Shown in pieces: positions 37,890 to 51,200 of a DNA stretch of 64,000 nt. Numbering within the stretch: position 1 is the stretch's first letter; every line of letters begins with the position of its first letter. The notes beneath the pieces were generated by a model. The model did no database searches. It saw only the letters and a program-made list of their open reading frames with translations, and had not been told where the DNA came from. The DNA comes from Mansonella perstans (taxonomy: Eukaryota > Nematoda > Chromadorea > Rhabditida > Onchocercidae), in NCBI GenBank assembly GCA_037074765.1, contig JBAMDO010000053.1:186001-250000 (forward strand). Reading direction: 5' to 3'. Both the position numbers and the translations under genes were made by a program.

Positions 37890-38886
37890 TCATTCAATCT
37901 GTGTAACCGATACACACCGTATGCTTCGTGTGTTGTAACATCTTTGCTTAGGTCTGAGTGAGTCCTTAGGTCTGCGAAATGATTACTAAAAAATGAAGTC
38001 GCAAAAACAATAACTTTTATACTTTGGAAAAAGTTTTATGAAATTTCTGAAAATTCAAAATTTTAAAAGAGCTTACTACCATCTGAAGGCAAATTTACAA
38101 GAGTTTCACTCTTGATTAAAATTCTTCATCAAAATGCTCATTCGCCCTCTCAATATTCTCTAATTAACTTTTATAAGTTAATTTCTCTATGCTATTTCGG
38201 CCGGTTTGAAATAATTGCTATGTGATCGAAATGGCGTAACTTACACTAAATGAAATCCTTGTACTGCAGGAAAACTGCGATTGCAAGCGAATTCAGCATA
38301 CAAACAAACGCTACCATTATGATACCATACTTCAGGTTCTAGACATCGCAAACCTTCTTTGAGAATTGTGCAATCTGGTGATTCAAATTTCGGGCATGCA
38401 TGACATTCTATAATTATCATAGTTTATCATTAATATCCACGCCAGCAGCACAATAATTATTATTGTATCATTTCTACCACTAATTGAATCTTGATCATTG
38501 AATCTTTATATTTACGAATAAAGTATGATGATTATGGATAATAAATTCTCAAGGAGCAATGGAATCAAAGTAACTGTACGTAACTGTAGCCAAATGGTTT
38601 AACATCAATTCTCATTTGTTCGTCAAACATTTCCTACAATCGATCCTTTTCCTACCCTATTCTAGAATCTCATCGCATACTAAATTACATTAACAAAAGC
38701 AGAAATTCAACCTTCATTTCTCAGCTTGTGGGCAACGTTTTGATTTAGATCATCGGTTCTGCTTGATTCATTTTTTATATCCTCTAAACTGTTTATTAAG
38801 GATCTAATAATATTATAAGCATTTGGCTGACACGTTTGTGAAATTTGTATAATGCCGAGAATGAACAGAAACAGTGAAGTCAACAT
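37890..38886 (-). CDS. small secreted cysteine-rich protein
   Basis: Three minus-strand exons, 38886-38712, 38407-38245 and 37971-37890, join in phase to 139 residues. The protein starts with a clear signal peptide (MLTSLFLFILGIIQISQTC). A helical, polar stretch (NAYNIIRSLINSLEDIKNES) follows, then a Cys-rich part with ECHACPKF, SPDCTILKEGLRCLEP, NGSVCLYAEFACNRSF and RCYNTRSIRCVSV. About nine cysteines and one or two N-glycosylation sites (NES, NGS) suggest an extracellular disulfide-bonded protein. The donor of exon 2 (GTGTAAGT) is good; without it the frame stops one codon later, giving a shorter product lacking the last two cysteines. The family is not recognised; excretory-secretory or cuticle-associated roles are possible but unsupported. 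Confidence 0.6.
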
Positions 38887-41800
38887 GATGGAGTGGATAT
38901 GAATTTGGATACTGAGATGAATGGATGATATGAATTGACGCAAGAGGTCATGTTGCGAGAGAGTTATTAATAAATCAATAAGAGTAAAAATAAGGTCAGG
39001 TTGATGATGATGCTTCGTCAGCAATGAAAGCATTGCAACAGTTTGAATAACTGTTGCATTGTAAATTTAAATAAATTTTTTTAATTTTAAAATCATTTAA
39101 AAAAAATATAGCAACGTGTCTCGGATTGATAAATCAAACATCAGGTACTTAAATGGATGGCTTCAAAGAAATTCATGATTCTAACTGTCAAATCCAAATT
39201 GGTCTTTTTGATAATTTTACAAATTTTAATTAATTTTATGAATTGTTGATTTTAATTTTGTAATCAAATGACTTCCAATGAAAAAAAAAGCAAAATAATC
39301 TTTGTACAATAACATCCTGAGAATTGCAAAAAAATTGTAAATCATTCTTTCTGTCCTGTACAAATTTGCATTGATAACCATTCGTTAACCTTCTGCTGTT
39401 GTCAATGATACCAATTCTGATCTAGCCTATTCAAAAATTATAAATTGTATTCACTGCAGATATTCTGCCAATACTAGCAGGTTTTGAATGATGTCACAAA
39501 TGTATTGCATTTGTAATATCGTTTTGGAAATTTAAAAAATGCGTTGCTAGAAAAATAAGCTTATTGTTAGCTTCGTAGTAGATATATTTAAAATAGAAAT
39601 ATTATCCTAATAATAACAACAGCCAAGTTTTTGTATTCAAAGTCTAGTAAGAATAACTTCTTGACGAAGGTTTATCAACCATTTGAAGATTTTCATCAAA
39701 CAATTAGCAAGATTTCTTGAAAGTTAATCAACCATTCTTAACGAAATATCAATCAGCGAGCCAAGCAATCTTCGCTGAACTTATCGCCAACAGTCCCAAC
39801 AGAACTGTCATTTTTTTCACTTCTGTACTATACTTTTACCCTTTGTTATTATTTCCTGCAATTGTTGACGATTCTCGGAGCAGTCACTTGGTGCAGATGG
39901 GATTAATAAATTAAGTGTTGCAAATTTTCCGCACCACTGACATGCTATTATTGCTTTTCTTGTTTTTAGTTTCAAACAATTAGCAAGATTTAAAGAAAAC
40001 TTTAAGTAATACAAAGTTTCTCGAAACTTCTTTACTTGAAAACATCAATGCTGGGAAAAATTGTTAATAAATACGACAGCAATTTTTCTAACTTCATTTA
40101 ATAAAGAATTGTATAAATAACAATCACTATTGTAAGTTAGAGTTGTAGTATTTGCAGTAATTGAGAAAGTGCAAATGTTTTTGTGTTTAGATAAAAGAAT
40201 ACTTCTAATTGGGTTAAGGGGTTAATTACTTTTGACATAACATGAGGGAGAAGTCCTGAAAGCAACAGATAACAGTGACCTTACACCTCAATAATCTTAC
40301 ACCTCAGTAATTTTACATTCGTGTTGTAGCAGAAATTTACTCAGATCTTTGCTTATCGGATCTTTCAGAGCAATTCCTGAGAACTTGGAATTTGAAAAAT
40401 TTTAGAATTAAGGTTAAAAAGAGATATAAATTCAGAAAACGAAAAAGAAACAGATTGTGCAAAGATATGCATTTCTCCAGTCTAAGGAAAGAGACTTCGT
40501 GATCGATAGATTATAAGGGAACATTTGCCGATGACCACTTTCACAATGATTATATAAAGATCAATAAGAGTGACCTGAGTTGCGAAAATTTTTATCTCAA
40601 CGTATAATTCCGATAATTTCTTTTTCACTGTCATTGTGCCCGAACAGATGTTAGAAGACGAAAAATTATTAATTAATATTGACTGAAATTTTCATTTTTT
40701 TCTTTTTTGGAATGTCCGAATACTTAATTAATTAATCGTTGGCCATTTGTTTAATTATTATCACTTCTATAGCAATCTTTAATGATAAAGCTATTCTTTT
40801 TCTTTTTTCAGTATCATTTATCGCCTTTGGTCATTTTTCGATTTTGTTATTGTTAGGAAACTTAAATAAGTGACCTTTTGAACAACAAATTGCTTGATGT
40901 GCTTTTGATATTTTTTTAATCTTTTCTGACATTTTCAAAAGACTTGATAAAAAAATGTAACAGTTAACATTTTTGAAGATTGACCCTGAGGGCAAACAGC
41001 AGCACTAAGAATTGACCATACAGGTCAATTAACTACTTACATCACATTCTTGCAACGGCAAATACCTGTCCATTTTCCAACTACACTTAAAACTTTATTT
41101 TACTAATCTCATCAATCTTTCCACCATCAAAGATATCGTCCTCTTTTTCCGCAACTATTGCTAATTTTTTTATTCCCTAATCAATCCTTCGTTCTTTCGC
41201 TAATCATAACTCTGATCAAATACTTCCTTCCTTTGAGTTTGAGCAATTCTTATTCTTAACTATTGATTGACTTTCATTAATTTTAGTATGTTTTTTACTC
41301 GTATAGCTTACCACATCTGGTGTTGCGTTTTCATTCGCTGAACTCTGATGTCTTCCGTCCAATTACTTAAAGTGAGTGCACGACGAATCCAAATAAATCT
41401 CAACTTTCCATTTACTCATTATTTTGAATAATTTTCTTCTAGAAATCAATATATAATAAGTTTGAAGAGAAGAGAACGAAAATTTAAACATGAATTCATT
41501 GATCCCTTTTTAGATGAAATATGTGAATTTTTTAGATGCATGTAATTTAGATGAATTCAGTAATTGATCCCTTCTTTCATTCGCTTTTTTAAATTTTCGG
41601 GAACAATATCTATTTTGAAAAAAGTTTCATTTTCTTTGAATTGTTATGATTTAATAGATTACTTAAATCAATGATTACTTTAATCAATTGCAGCACTATT
41701 TAGTAAATTAATTTAATGCAGTAAATGGATTTTTTCCTAAACATCTCCACTGAAACTAAATCATTTTACTACTAAGTTATATAATTCCACTATGATTAAG

Positions 41801-43244
41801 TCAGAGAGAAGACAAAAACATTCATGTTTGATAATGTTTGTTTCCCATAAATATTACACAGTGAAGATCATTTGATATTTATTTGGTTCCTTTCAGTCTA
41901 GCTATGAAAATGAAAAATGTGGAAAAAACACTTAAAAAAAAAAAAAAAACACTAAAAAAACACTTATTAGGAATTTTCTAGTTTCCGAGAAAGAAATTGC
42001 TTTAAAAAATTAGTACCAAAAATTATCTTATGAAGGTTAGAATTCAAATATTCAGAACTTGATCTAAGCAGCCGATGTAAACTCTAAAGAGTGAGTGCTA
42101 ATCAAAATTTGGATAAATGTGCCTTAATTTGCTTAAGCACAGTTTAATGATTTTCTAGATGAGGTAATACCAAGCTATCCAATTGCAAGGACTTTGCAAT
42201 AGAAGTCTGAAACAATTTTTAAAATGTAACAACTGTTCCACAAAGGTAAATCTATCCTTCACAGGGAAGAAGGAGGAAGAGGATTACTTGCTAATCACTT
42301 CTCGATCAGCGTGCCTAACTTCCCTCGTCTCTTTAGCTTGAACTACTATTGCCAGTATTATTAGCAGCCCATACCACGAAAAAAGTTTTGAAAAAGCTGG
42401 ATTTTCAGTGCTGTAGTTACCGCATCTTTTAATTCATCCTCTTATCACCATCACTATCACCATCATCTCTTCGAATTTTTCCGGTAGCTGCGAGAATTCC
42501 TGAATCCTTAGGCTTCTTTGTTTAAATCTTTCTATTTTCTTCCATTCACGCAAAATTCTTGATTATTTCACTTTTCTTCTCAACAAAGATCCTCTCGAGA
42601 AATATTTGATCAACTTTATTTTTTGTTAAAAGTTTATTAATTAATATGCTGCTGTTCATTTTCTATATCAAACCTGTTCCAGAAAGTTTTTAGCAGAACC
42701 ATTTCCCTTTTAAAAGTTTATTAAGTGGTATCTTTCGGTATAAATAAAATGGAAAATCAAACTTATTGTAAATGACTCTGAAACAAGTTTAATTTCCACA
42801 GTAACTGTTGAAATAAGCGACTTCCTCAGAGGCAAATTTTCCATCCAATTCAAATTAAATTAAATTGAAATAGAAATTTTGTTTTTTATTTAAGACTTTA
42901 AATTTATAGAAAAATATTTTGACGGGTAACGCAAGGATAGAGTAATAGTGTCATAAAGTTAGTCATCTTTTGTCTCTCGATTATTACTAAACCTAACTGT
43001 AATAATCTATTAAACTGTTCAAGTATTTTTTTAATTGCTTACTTTCAAGAATCTCATAAGCCGGGAAGGACTTCAGTAATTCATCCTTGTTTTTAAATTT
43101 CTTTCAGTACTATTGGAAAAAGTGATCTGATGAATTTTTGGGTGTAACAGCTTACCGCATTTTTCACTTTGCTCTTTTTTCTTCCACTTCATTTTGGATC
43201 ACAAAATCCCACAATAATTCTTCAGCTTACAGTTCCTATAACTG
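38887..43244. other. long gene-free stretch
   Basis: About 4.3 kb of AT-rich DNA without an exon chain I can support on either strand. Short frames (for example 39717-39914) have no splice or start context. An A-run lies at 41934. This is the emptiest part of the window and would suit regulatory DNA or an unseen non-coding gene. Confidence 0.5.
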
Positions 43245-43658
43245 TTGACCGTTTTAAATTTTGTCTTAAATTTTCTGATAGTACAGATTCTTAGGTGTAA
43301 AGTAAAATATCAATGGTTGGAATCGTTTCAACATGTAGTATCGCTTTGGCATCGCATTGAATTACAGATAATGTTCGACAGTTACATCTGGAAATTCAAT
43401 CTGCTATTGTTTGAAATTAATTTGGTATTAAGTGGACCAATGCGACTTGGCGCAGATAACAATGTTGATTCGGTAGTTCTGGCCGATAGCGAAAAGGCTG
43501 TTATCATCGATACTACCACCTCTTTTAGGGGTATTTCTTCAAACAACTTACTAGAATACAGTTGTGATAAGCTTGGAAAGTTAAATGAAAGGCGAAAAGA
43601 AAAACGAAACACAAATATTTTAAATTTAGCAAGACAAAATTTGACACAACCGGATTGA
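43245..43658 (+). CDS. isolated 137-codon open frame
   Basis: This is unusually long for such AT-rich DNA. From about residue 46 the translation is protein-like (SGPMRLGADNNVDSVVLADS, then NERRKEKRNTNILNLARQNL), and a TTACAG acceptor near 43366 precedes that part in frame, so it may be a 3' exon rather than a single-exon gene. It ends 265 bases before the start of the next gene on the same strand. No family recognised, and no upstream exon found. Confidence 0.3.
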   Translation: MTVLNFVLNFLIVQILRCKVKYQWLESFQHVVSLWHRIELQIMFDSYIWKFNLLLFEINLVLSGPMRLGADNNVDSVVLADSEKAVIIDTTTSFRGISSNNLLEYSCDKLGKLNERRKEKRNTNILNLARQNLTQPD

Positions 43659-43922
43659 ACTATCTTACTACTAATTTCATATCGATATTGTTGAAGTTAA
43701 TGATGCATTCCGAAATTTTCAATCTGATAAAATTTAATTGGAAATGATGCAGAAAAATTAGGCTTAATCTCAAACACAAATACGAGATACATGTAAAATT
43801 TCAATTCTTGAATTTGCATAAGAAATTCAGTTTTCCGGAATGACTAGTTAAACAGTGGGCAGTCTGGATGAATTGCAGTAGAACGACTGGATACACCAAT
43901 TGAAAGGATTGAAATACGGCTT

Positions 43923-45560
43923 ATGGACGAAAATGCCACACAACCAGTTGTTATTGATATCCAGAAGTCAGTGCAAAGTACGCCAACATCAAATGAAGAA
44001 GAGAGTAATAATTCACCGAATGAATCAGGTAGTTTGAAAGAAAATAGTGGAAATAAGAAGAGAAAAACGGACGAGTCAAAGGTAGGATCTCTGGGAGGAT
44101 TTGAACTTAAAGTGGAACGAAAAGTGGAACAGCATATCGTCCCGAGATCCGATCATCATTGGGATAATCATGATCGAATTGCCATTTCCCAACCCGAATA
44201 TGTAGATGACTTACCACCGATTGATATTGATGATGAGGTGAATTTTTTTCAAATTACTTTCGCCATTGAAAATTAAGCTAAAGTCACTGGCACAATTTCC
44301 TTAACTTTTACGTCATAAAATTTCTATTTCGAGATGCTAATAAAGTGCTTAGATAAGACTGATGGGAACTGCAATAATTTGTTTGATGGAAAAATTAAAA
44401 ATTTTTCTTCTCATAGATATACATTCGATAAATACAAGAATCGTCCTTTACTTCTGAACTTTACTTCTGAATTACTTCTGAAAGTCTAATTTTTGACTCC
44501 ATAGTTTTCTAAAGTCGAAAGAAATGGTCATCACCAATTTATTACTTAGAAGTAATTAGTATGAGATTTGCTTATCTTGGCAATTTATAATTTGTTATCA
44601 TATTTTTGAAACAGTTGCTTGGGAATTATTTTCATTAAAATTTTTACCGATGATTTTTAAGTGAAGAAAAATTAAAACTGACTTCCAACTGTTTTACTGA
44701 TAAGTGCCATTTGTTGCATTATCTGCTGTACGTGTTAAATTATTGAAAATTGCCATTCAATTGAGAAAAATCAAAATACGATCAATCATTTGTGATAGAT
44801 TAAGTATATTTATGAAATATTACTTCATTTCAATTCATCAACAAATTTTACTCGTTGAATCAAATGGAAGTTGCAGGATGAAGCAACCTTCGAAGTATTA
44901 CCAGTTGAAAAATGTTATTTGAATCGTGAGAAATTAACGCCAGATATTCTAAATGACATGGATAGAGATAAACGAAACCTATCCCGAATCATCAGGCAAT
45001 ATAATACACAGCTGCGAGCATATTGTAGCCCAGAGCATGAAGCACGAGATGAAGCATTTAGGTTGGTATTTCAAAATCCAAAAATATTCATTTATATTTT
45101 CAAATGATTTAGTAAGAAAATTTGAAACAGCTATCATCTGCCTATAGATCTTGGAAAAATCAAAAAAGCACTAGTATGCGTGCAATTGAAATTAATCGCA
45201 TAGAAATGAATGAGATAATTTAATGGCAACTGTTTCCTCGAATTTCCACTTTAATACTTGAATGGCTGTAATGTGCCACTTATTAAAATTTTTTCTTTCA
45301 TCATTTTTTTTTTTTTTATTAATTATTATCCTTGTTTCTTTCCGTAACAGTATGAACAGTTTATGTGATAGTAACAGTATGAATTTTTATTTAGGAATTG
45401 TCCATTGTGGCGAGAAGAAAAGATGATACATTATTACAAATGGATGCGGCTACTGTATTGTTCGGATTACAACCTCTGGCCAAATGCACCTAAAATTAAG
45501 CGTTCATTTGGTGCTAATTTGCCACTTTTCGAAAAACTTTATGCATTCATGCCAAAGTGA
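43923..45560 (+). CDS. uncharacterised 221-residue protein, probably nuclear
   Basis: Three exons (43923-44237, 44877-45061, 45395-45560) join in phase and end in TGA. Exon 1 (105 codons) is disordered: Ser/Asn/Glu-rich, with a basic cluster NKKRKTDESK at about residue 45 that resembles a nuclear localisation signal, and an acidic end (VDDLPPIDIDDE). Exons 2 and 3 look folded: VEKCYLNREKLTPDILNDMD, RNLSRIIRQYNTQLRAYCSP, then RNCPLWREEKMIHYYKWMRL and FGANLPLFEKLYAFMPK. I do not recognise the domain. A TTGCAG about 45 bases before the ATG could be a trans-splice acceptor. Splice sites are ordinary (GAG then GTGAAT; TTGCAG; AG then GTTGGT; TTTAG). Confidence 0.7.
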
Positions 45561-48219
45561 TATCTTATCGCAGGTACGAAAATGTTTGCACCAAAAACAA
45601 AAGCACTGCTTTTCACTTTTAGCACCTCAGTTTTTATTTTTCTATTTTATTTTTTTAAAAAGTTTTGATACATTTTGATAGCCATATGGTTTCATTTTTT
45701 TTTTATCGATCAAAAAAGTCACTTTTTTTTGAAACATTTGAAATCTACTGACGATGGACATTTCGTTCCCTGATAATTGATAAGAGATAATTGGCACACT
45801 TCCGCAAGTTCTGCTGTACTCATTGCACAACAGCAAATTATCGCGGCATTTATTTCTTTTTATTTTTCAAATAGTACACCAGTGTGTGTTTTCTAACGAT
45901 AGCAAACACTATTTTTAACTAACATTTAATTGCTGCTTCTTTTAATTTCACAGACTCAGATCTACTGATGTTTTGAACATTGAACAAGTGACATTTTTTT
46001 CTTAAACTTTTTTTGATGATAAAAAAGAACTGAACTAAACATGGTTAGAAGAAATCAGCCATATCGATTCAATAGAATGCCCAATTCTCTGAAAAAAATT
46101 CTGTGTCTAAATTCTAAATTGCTGTTTAACTTGCAAAATTCTTTTAACTTACAAGCTTGTGTGATGATGGCTTACTGTGGATTTCCCTCCCAATGCTATA
46201 CTATCCGGAAAGAGATTTGTAAAGGATGAAGGAATGGATGAATGGGCCGTTCCCGGAAGTAAGTGCAATACCGGTTCGACTCGTGGTGGGTGAGGAGCAA
46301 GCCCCTACAAACTCATCAATGGAATAGATCATATTTGTTAAGGATAACTTCATAACTGGTTGATTTTTTGAAACATTTTGCCAAAAATTGACACATGAAC
46401 TTTTTGTTGTTCTACTTTTTTCTCAGTCATCTACAGTAATCTTACCGTTTCCATAAAATGTTATCGGAGAATGGAAAAGCTAACATTATTGAGAAAAAAG
46501 AAAGTTTTGAAGCAATTGTTCAAGGAACGCCCAAAACTATCAATCCTCAAAACTTCCGTTTCGCTATTCCGTTCTTTTTCTCACGTGTTTACCATTGATT
46601 GTAGAAATTCTTCTTTCAAAATCACTGATAGCTTCAGTCTGTTAAAGGTTGTTTCAATGTCAAAAACTTTCCTACTTAAAAAATATTTTAAAACAATTAT
46701 ATAATTGATGCATTCCCGAATGTAACGAATTCAAGAACTCTCAGTGAAAGATAAACGCCGCTCTATGCTTTTAAAACAAAAACTAAAAAAAAATAACTCT
46801 CCCACTCAACTATTTTTAACTTCATCAATCTTCTTCATTCACAAAAAAACCGTATATCGCTTTTTATTCTTAATTTTAATTTTAAATCCGGCTAATTTAG
46901 CAACTTTTTATCCCTAGGGTCATTTTACTTTCTTGGTCATTTCTTGCTCATTTACATCTATGCTTTAATGAATGCATAAATTTCATGAAATGAGTATTAT
47001 TTTGAGCTATTAATCTAGTAATTTAAACCTCAACATGTCTCGTTTGACCAATAATCAATTACTTTTAAAAACCGAAATATTTCCATTACAAATTCTACTT
47101 TTTGAGATGCGTAATTGGAGCCAGTTTGGGACCAGCAATGAAGTAACGAAGGACAGGGGAAAAGGAAAGGAAGGTGGGAATTATTTGAATTTCAGTAATT
47201 TCGCTGTTTCACTGATTACTGGAACTTTTATCCTATTCCTCAAGTTTTTCGGAACAAATTAGCAAAGTTCTCTTTCATATATAGTGACAGTTACGGTCTT
47301 CAATTCATTTTTTTTTTTGAAAAAAGCCATACATAGATATTTATTTTGCTGGTCTCGTTCTCATTCTATTCTATAACAGATGCGCAAAAACCATTGCGTT
47401 GATTTCACGCTACCAGACGGATTCCATCATTTTATGCACACGCACTTACTTTACCGCTTTTTCAAGATTTCACTGATCAGTGAGTAATCCGTCTATGCGT
47501 CACAATTTTAAGGAATTTCATTCTGCAAGCACTGTACATAATTTTTGATAATACGATCACGTATCTTATCCTGAGACTTGCAATTTCGTCATTTTAGATT
47601 GTTTATTAAATAGATTAATTTACTCTCTTTGATACTACCGCTACTTATTTGACAGTATTACTATCAATGTGTACACTGACGAAATTCATTTTTGTTTCAT
47701 TCATGTTTTAATTATTTGAAAAGTAAAACCCAGATAATCTGTATTTTTCATCACTATCAATCAGTGCAGTTTAGCTCCAAAATAGAGGTTTTCATATGTG
47801 GACAGCATACAATATTAAAACTTACATCTCTTAATCTTTTAATAAATCATTTAAGTTAACAGAAGTTGTTGGAGTAGTAAGTCAAAGTAAATATTTAGTA
47901 GATAATATAGAAATATCAAATTATTTGAAAATTTTGGAGATGAATACAATAATTAATTTCGGAAGGCTCAGACATAAAAATACAGCATTATCAAGAGATA
48001 TTTTAGAACATCACTTACTCATTACAATCACTGAGCTTATTTGGATCATAACTTGATATAATTTTAATTCCGATCGTTACCAAATAGAAAATAATACTTT
48101 TGTTCGGAAGACTTCGAAAATTTTCAGAAGAAACCACCTAGATTAGAACCAAACACCGCGAAAAAATAATTTTTTGATGAGCAGAAATTTCCTAGCTGTT
48201 CGCAAAACATGGATAATGA
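45561..48219. other. gene-free stretch
   Basis: AT-rich DNA between the convergent ends of the 221-residue protein gene and nidogen. A G+C-richer patch at 46220-46310 contains GGTTCGACTC but does not fold into a tRNA. No other signal. Confidence 0.5.
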
Positions 48220-51200
48220 TCAGCACCTATCGATATTGTCCGGACAAGCACAAGTTACATCTATCTTCCCCGGCAGGCACAAGTATTCGCATCCACCATT
48301 GTTCACTGCACAAGCTGTGGCAACTTAAAAAGAAATTCTGGAGGAAAAATTACACTGGGACAGAAAAATCCTCACCAAATATATGAAAAAAGAATATATG
48401 GTAGCATTCCTCAGAGTAAATAAATTTCCTTCCAGAGAAAAGATAAAAAACAGACCTCCTTTGCATTGTGATGGTGCAGAAACAAGATCGTACGATCGTC
48501 CAGAACCACCGATCGTTGCTGTAAACGACATGTATCCATCACCATTTACCGATACCGAATGAATTTTGTTGCTGCAATGAAATATGCTTACTTAAACAAT
48601 TAAAGAAACTAAGATTGATATTTCCTAAAATAAAAGAAAATGAATCAAATTAAATTTTATTTTTTGACTGCTTAACAAAGTGGGAAAAGAAAATTGAGTG
48701 GAAATCAAGAAGGCATACTCGCTCCAATCAGTCCAATAGAAACGTTGTTCGTTGTGGACAGTTAATCCGAATGGATATTGAAGTGGCGCGTAAACAACCC
48801 GACGATTTAGTCCATCTAAGCCAACACAAGATAGTTGCTGTAAGCCAGCATCTACCCAGCACAATTCACGTCGTTCCAGAAGTACGGCAAGTCCTAAATT
48901 GGCGAGATGATGTACTTTCCTTATAGGAAGATGCCCAATAACATGTAATATCACTTATCATTAGCCATGGAACAAGTGCATTCCAGAATTCCAGATTCCA
49001 GAATTTTGTAAGAATTAAGTGTATGTCTAATTTAAACATCATCTTTATCACAAGAACTACAAATTGAATAATACCGTTAGGGAGATTCACTCCAGTGGTT
49101 ATGAATGCAGAATTTTCAGTACCATCCAAACGTACGCGTCCGATTACTGGATTTTCACGATGCCAATCCGAATAATACAAATATCTAAGCATGTATAATT
49201 TGATTTGAATTTTTTAAATTGAATTTCCGACAGCGAAGAGCATGTAGAGCTAATCAACTGCGAAAAATCTAAGATTAGATAGCATTATCACCTTTCATTG
49301 AGATCGATGGCTAAAGCGCGTGGATTCACTAATCCTTCATTGATAAGCGTTTTGTAGTATTTGCCATCAAGACTAAATACACCAATTTCATCTTTAACCG
49401 AATCCGCGTAATAGACATTACGCGAAGACCAGTCAACAGCGACACCTTCCGGACTTTTCAGCACTGCATCCATGAATTTCTGTACGTTCGTTCCATTTAT
49501 CGATGCCGATAAAATCGAATGACCTTTAATAATAATTGACAAAGAAAGGAAAATAACTGGAGTAATTCAAGCAGCTTTTCGTATAGGCAATGATAAACAT
49601 TCTAGCTCAATCCAGGTCTATTATGTAAAAAAAAATTCAAATAAATTCAACAAGTTACAAGTGGATCAATTTAAATTCAATTCTAATTGGTATTTACCAG
49701 CAATGTCGCTCCAGATGATCCGTTCTTCCTGACAATCAAAATCAATACCGACCGCTATCTGATGTGGTACTACTATGAGCTAAAAAATAGAAAAATTAAG
49801 ACAGTTAATTAAATTGAAAAACATAAGAATTTTTCTCAAGAAAAATACCTGTTTTCCTGGTAGATCAGGAATAACACTTTTCTCGATTATTGTCATACCG
49901 CGGCAAATAAATATTGCTTCATCGCGACTTTCACTATTTGCTGTAATTGTAATTTTAACAAATAAAATTTGTTCAAAATACATTAAGCAGATCACATCAA
50001 ACCAGAAAAACAAGATGGAAGATACAAAATATTGATTTGCTGTTTTAATGAGGGATATAAAAAAGTGATTTTTACTGCGCTATGCGTCATCATCCCGTTG
50101 TATCTTGAAGGACCATCAATATTTCACATCTTTCACTCTGCATAAAAGCCAAACTCCTATCACTGGACATTACATACGTGTGCAAGTTCGGCCATTCCCA
50201 TGATATCCATAGTGACAGTTGCAAATATAATGACCATATTCATTTGGCACGCATTCTGCATGTTCATCACATAATGACCGATCATCCAAACAATTAGCTG
50301 CAACATCATAGTCTGCCTTAGAATAAATATTCCTTGACACGATAATTCCGCTGTCCGCTGCAGTTACACTCGACTTACATACGTCATATGGTGGTCACGT
50401 CACGTAAGTCAGCCAATATTCGTATTATTTTAAAGCTAGCAACATTTTTGTTAAAATAAATATTCAAAGAGTTAATTTACGACACAAATATCACTATAGA
50501 TGACAAGTAATGCGGTGTTTGCAAGCTATCAGGTATAATACATTTGTACAGTGTCAAATGAATTTTAATCCTTTCTAATGCTTGAATTCAAGCGGATTTT
50601 TTCTCATTCCAATAATTCTATTAGCAGTTTTGAATTAATTAAACATTAAACATTTAATTAAAACAAATATAGTAAAAATATGTCATTGTCACCTTATTTG
50701 TAACTTAATTTCTGTTTATAGAATGCAATAATAAGTGCAAAAGTGCGAAGTTAATAGAAGTGCAAGACTAATAACAAACTGTATAATGTGCATAAATGTC
50801 CATTGCCTATATATCCTTGCATGCAACGACATCTCCAGGAATTATCCGTCTTAACATACTCACATCGTGCATGTGATGAACATTCGCCGCAGCGGTGCAA
50901 TTCAACTAAAAAATGGTGATGTGGAACAAAATAATTTTAAATGATTTAAGCCTCTTTTTCAAAGCAAAATGAACAATCTTGATTAAACGTTCAATTTATT
51001 ACAAATATTTTTTGGCTCAAATCTAAGAACTAACTTGAATTAGCTTATAATGTTGAATAAATGTTTGAATAATATGATGAACTAAACTAGAAATCAGAGA
51101 GATGATCCAGGAAAGATGGTCAATCAACAATTAACATTTTAAGAACTAATCAATGCTTTCTAAAAATTAAACAAAATACTGATACATCTAGGCAAATCTC

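Noticed and set aside
46220..46320. A GGTTCGACTC T-loop-like string in a G+C-richer patch.
   Set aside because: The flanking bases do not form a T-stem or acceptor stem, so no tRNA is called.
46471..46704. A plus-strand frame starting MEKLTLLRKKKVLKQLFKER.
   Set aside because: Biased to Lys, Leu, Phe and Ser as random AT-rich sequence gives, with no splice sites or start context to support it.
48174..48560. Plus-strand frames with protein-like translation, including one ending YPSPFTDTE.
   Set aside because: The minus strand here carries the last two nidogen exons (DNKIHSVSVNG and the terminal EGF) with matching phases; the plus frames are shadows.
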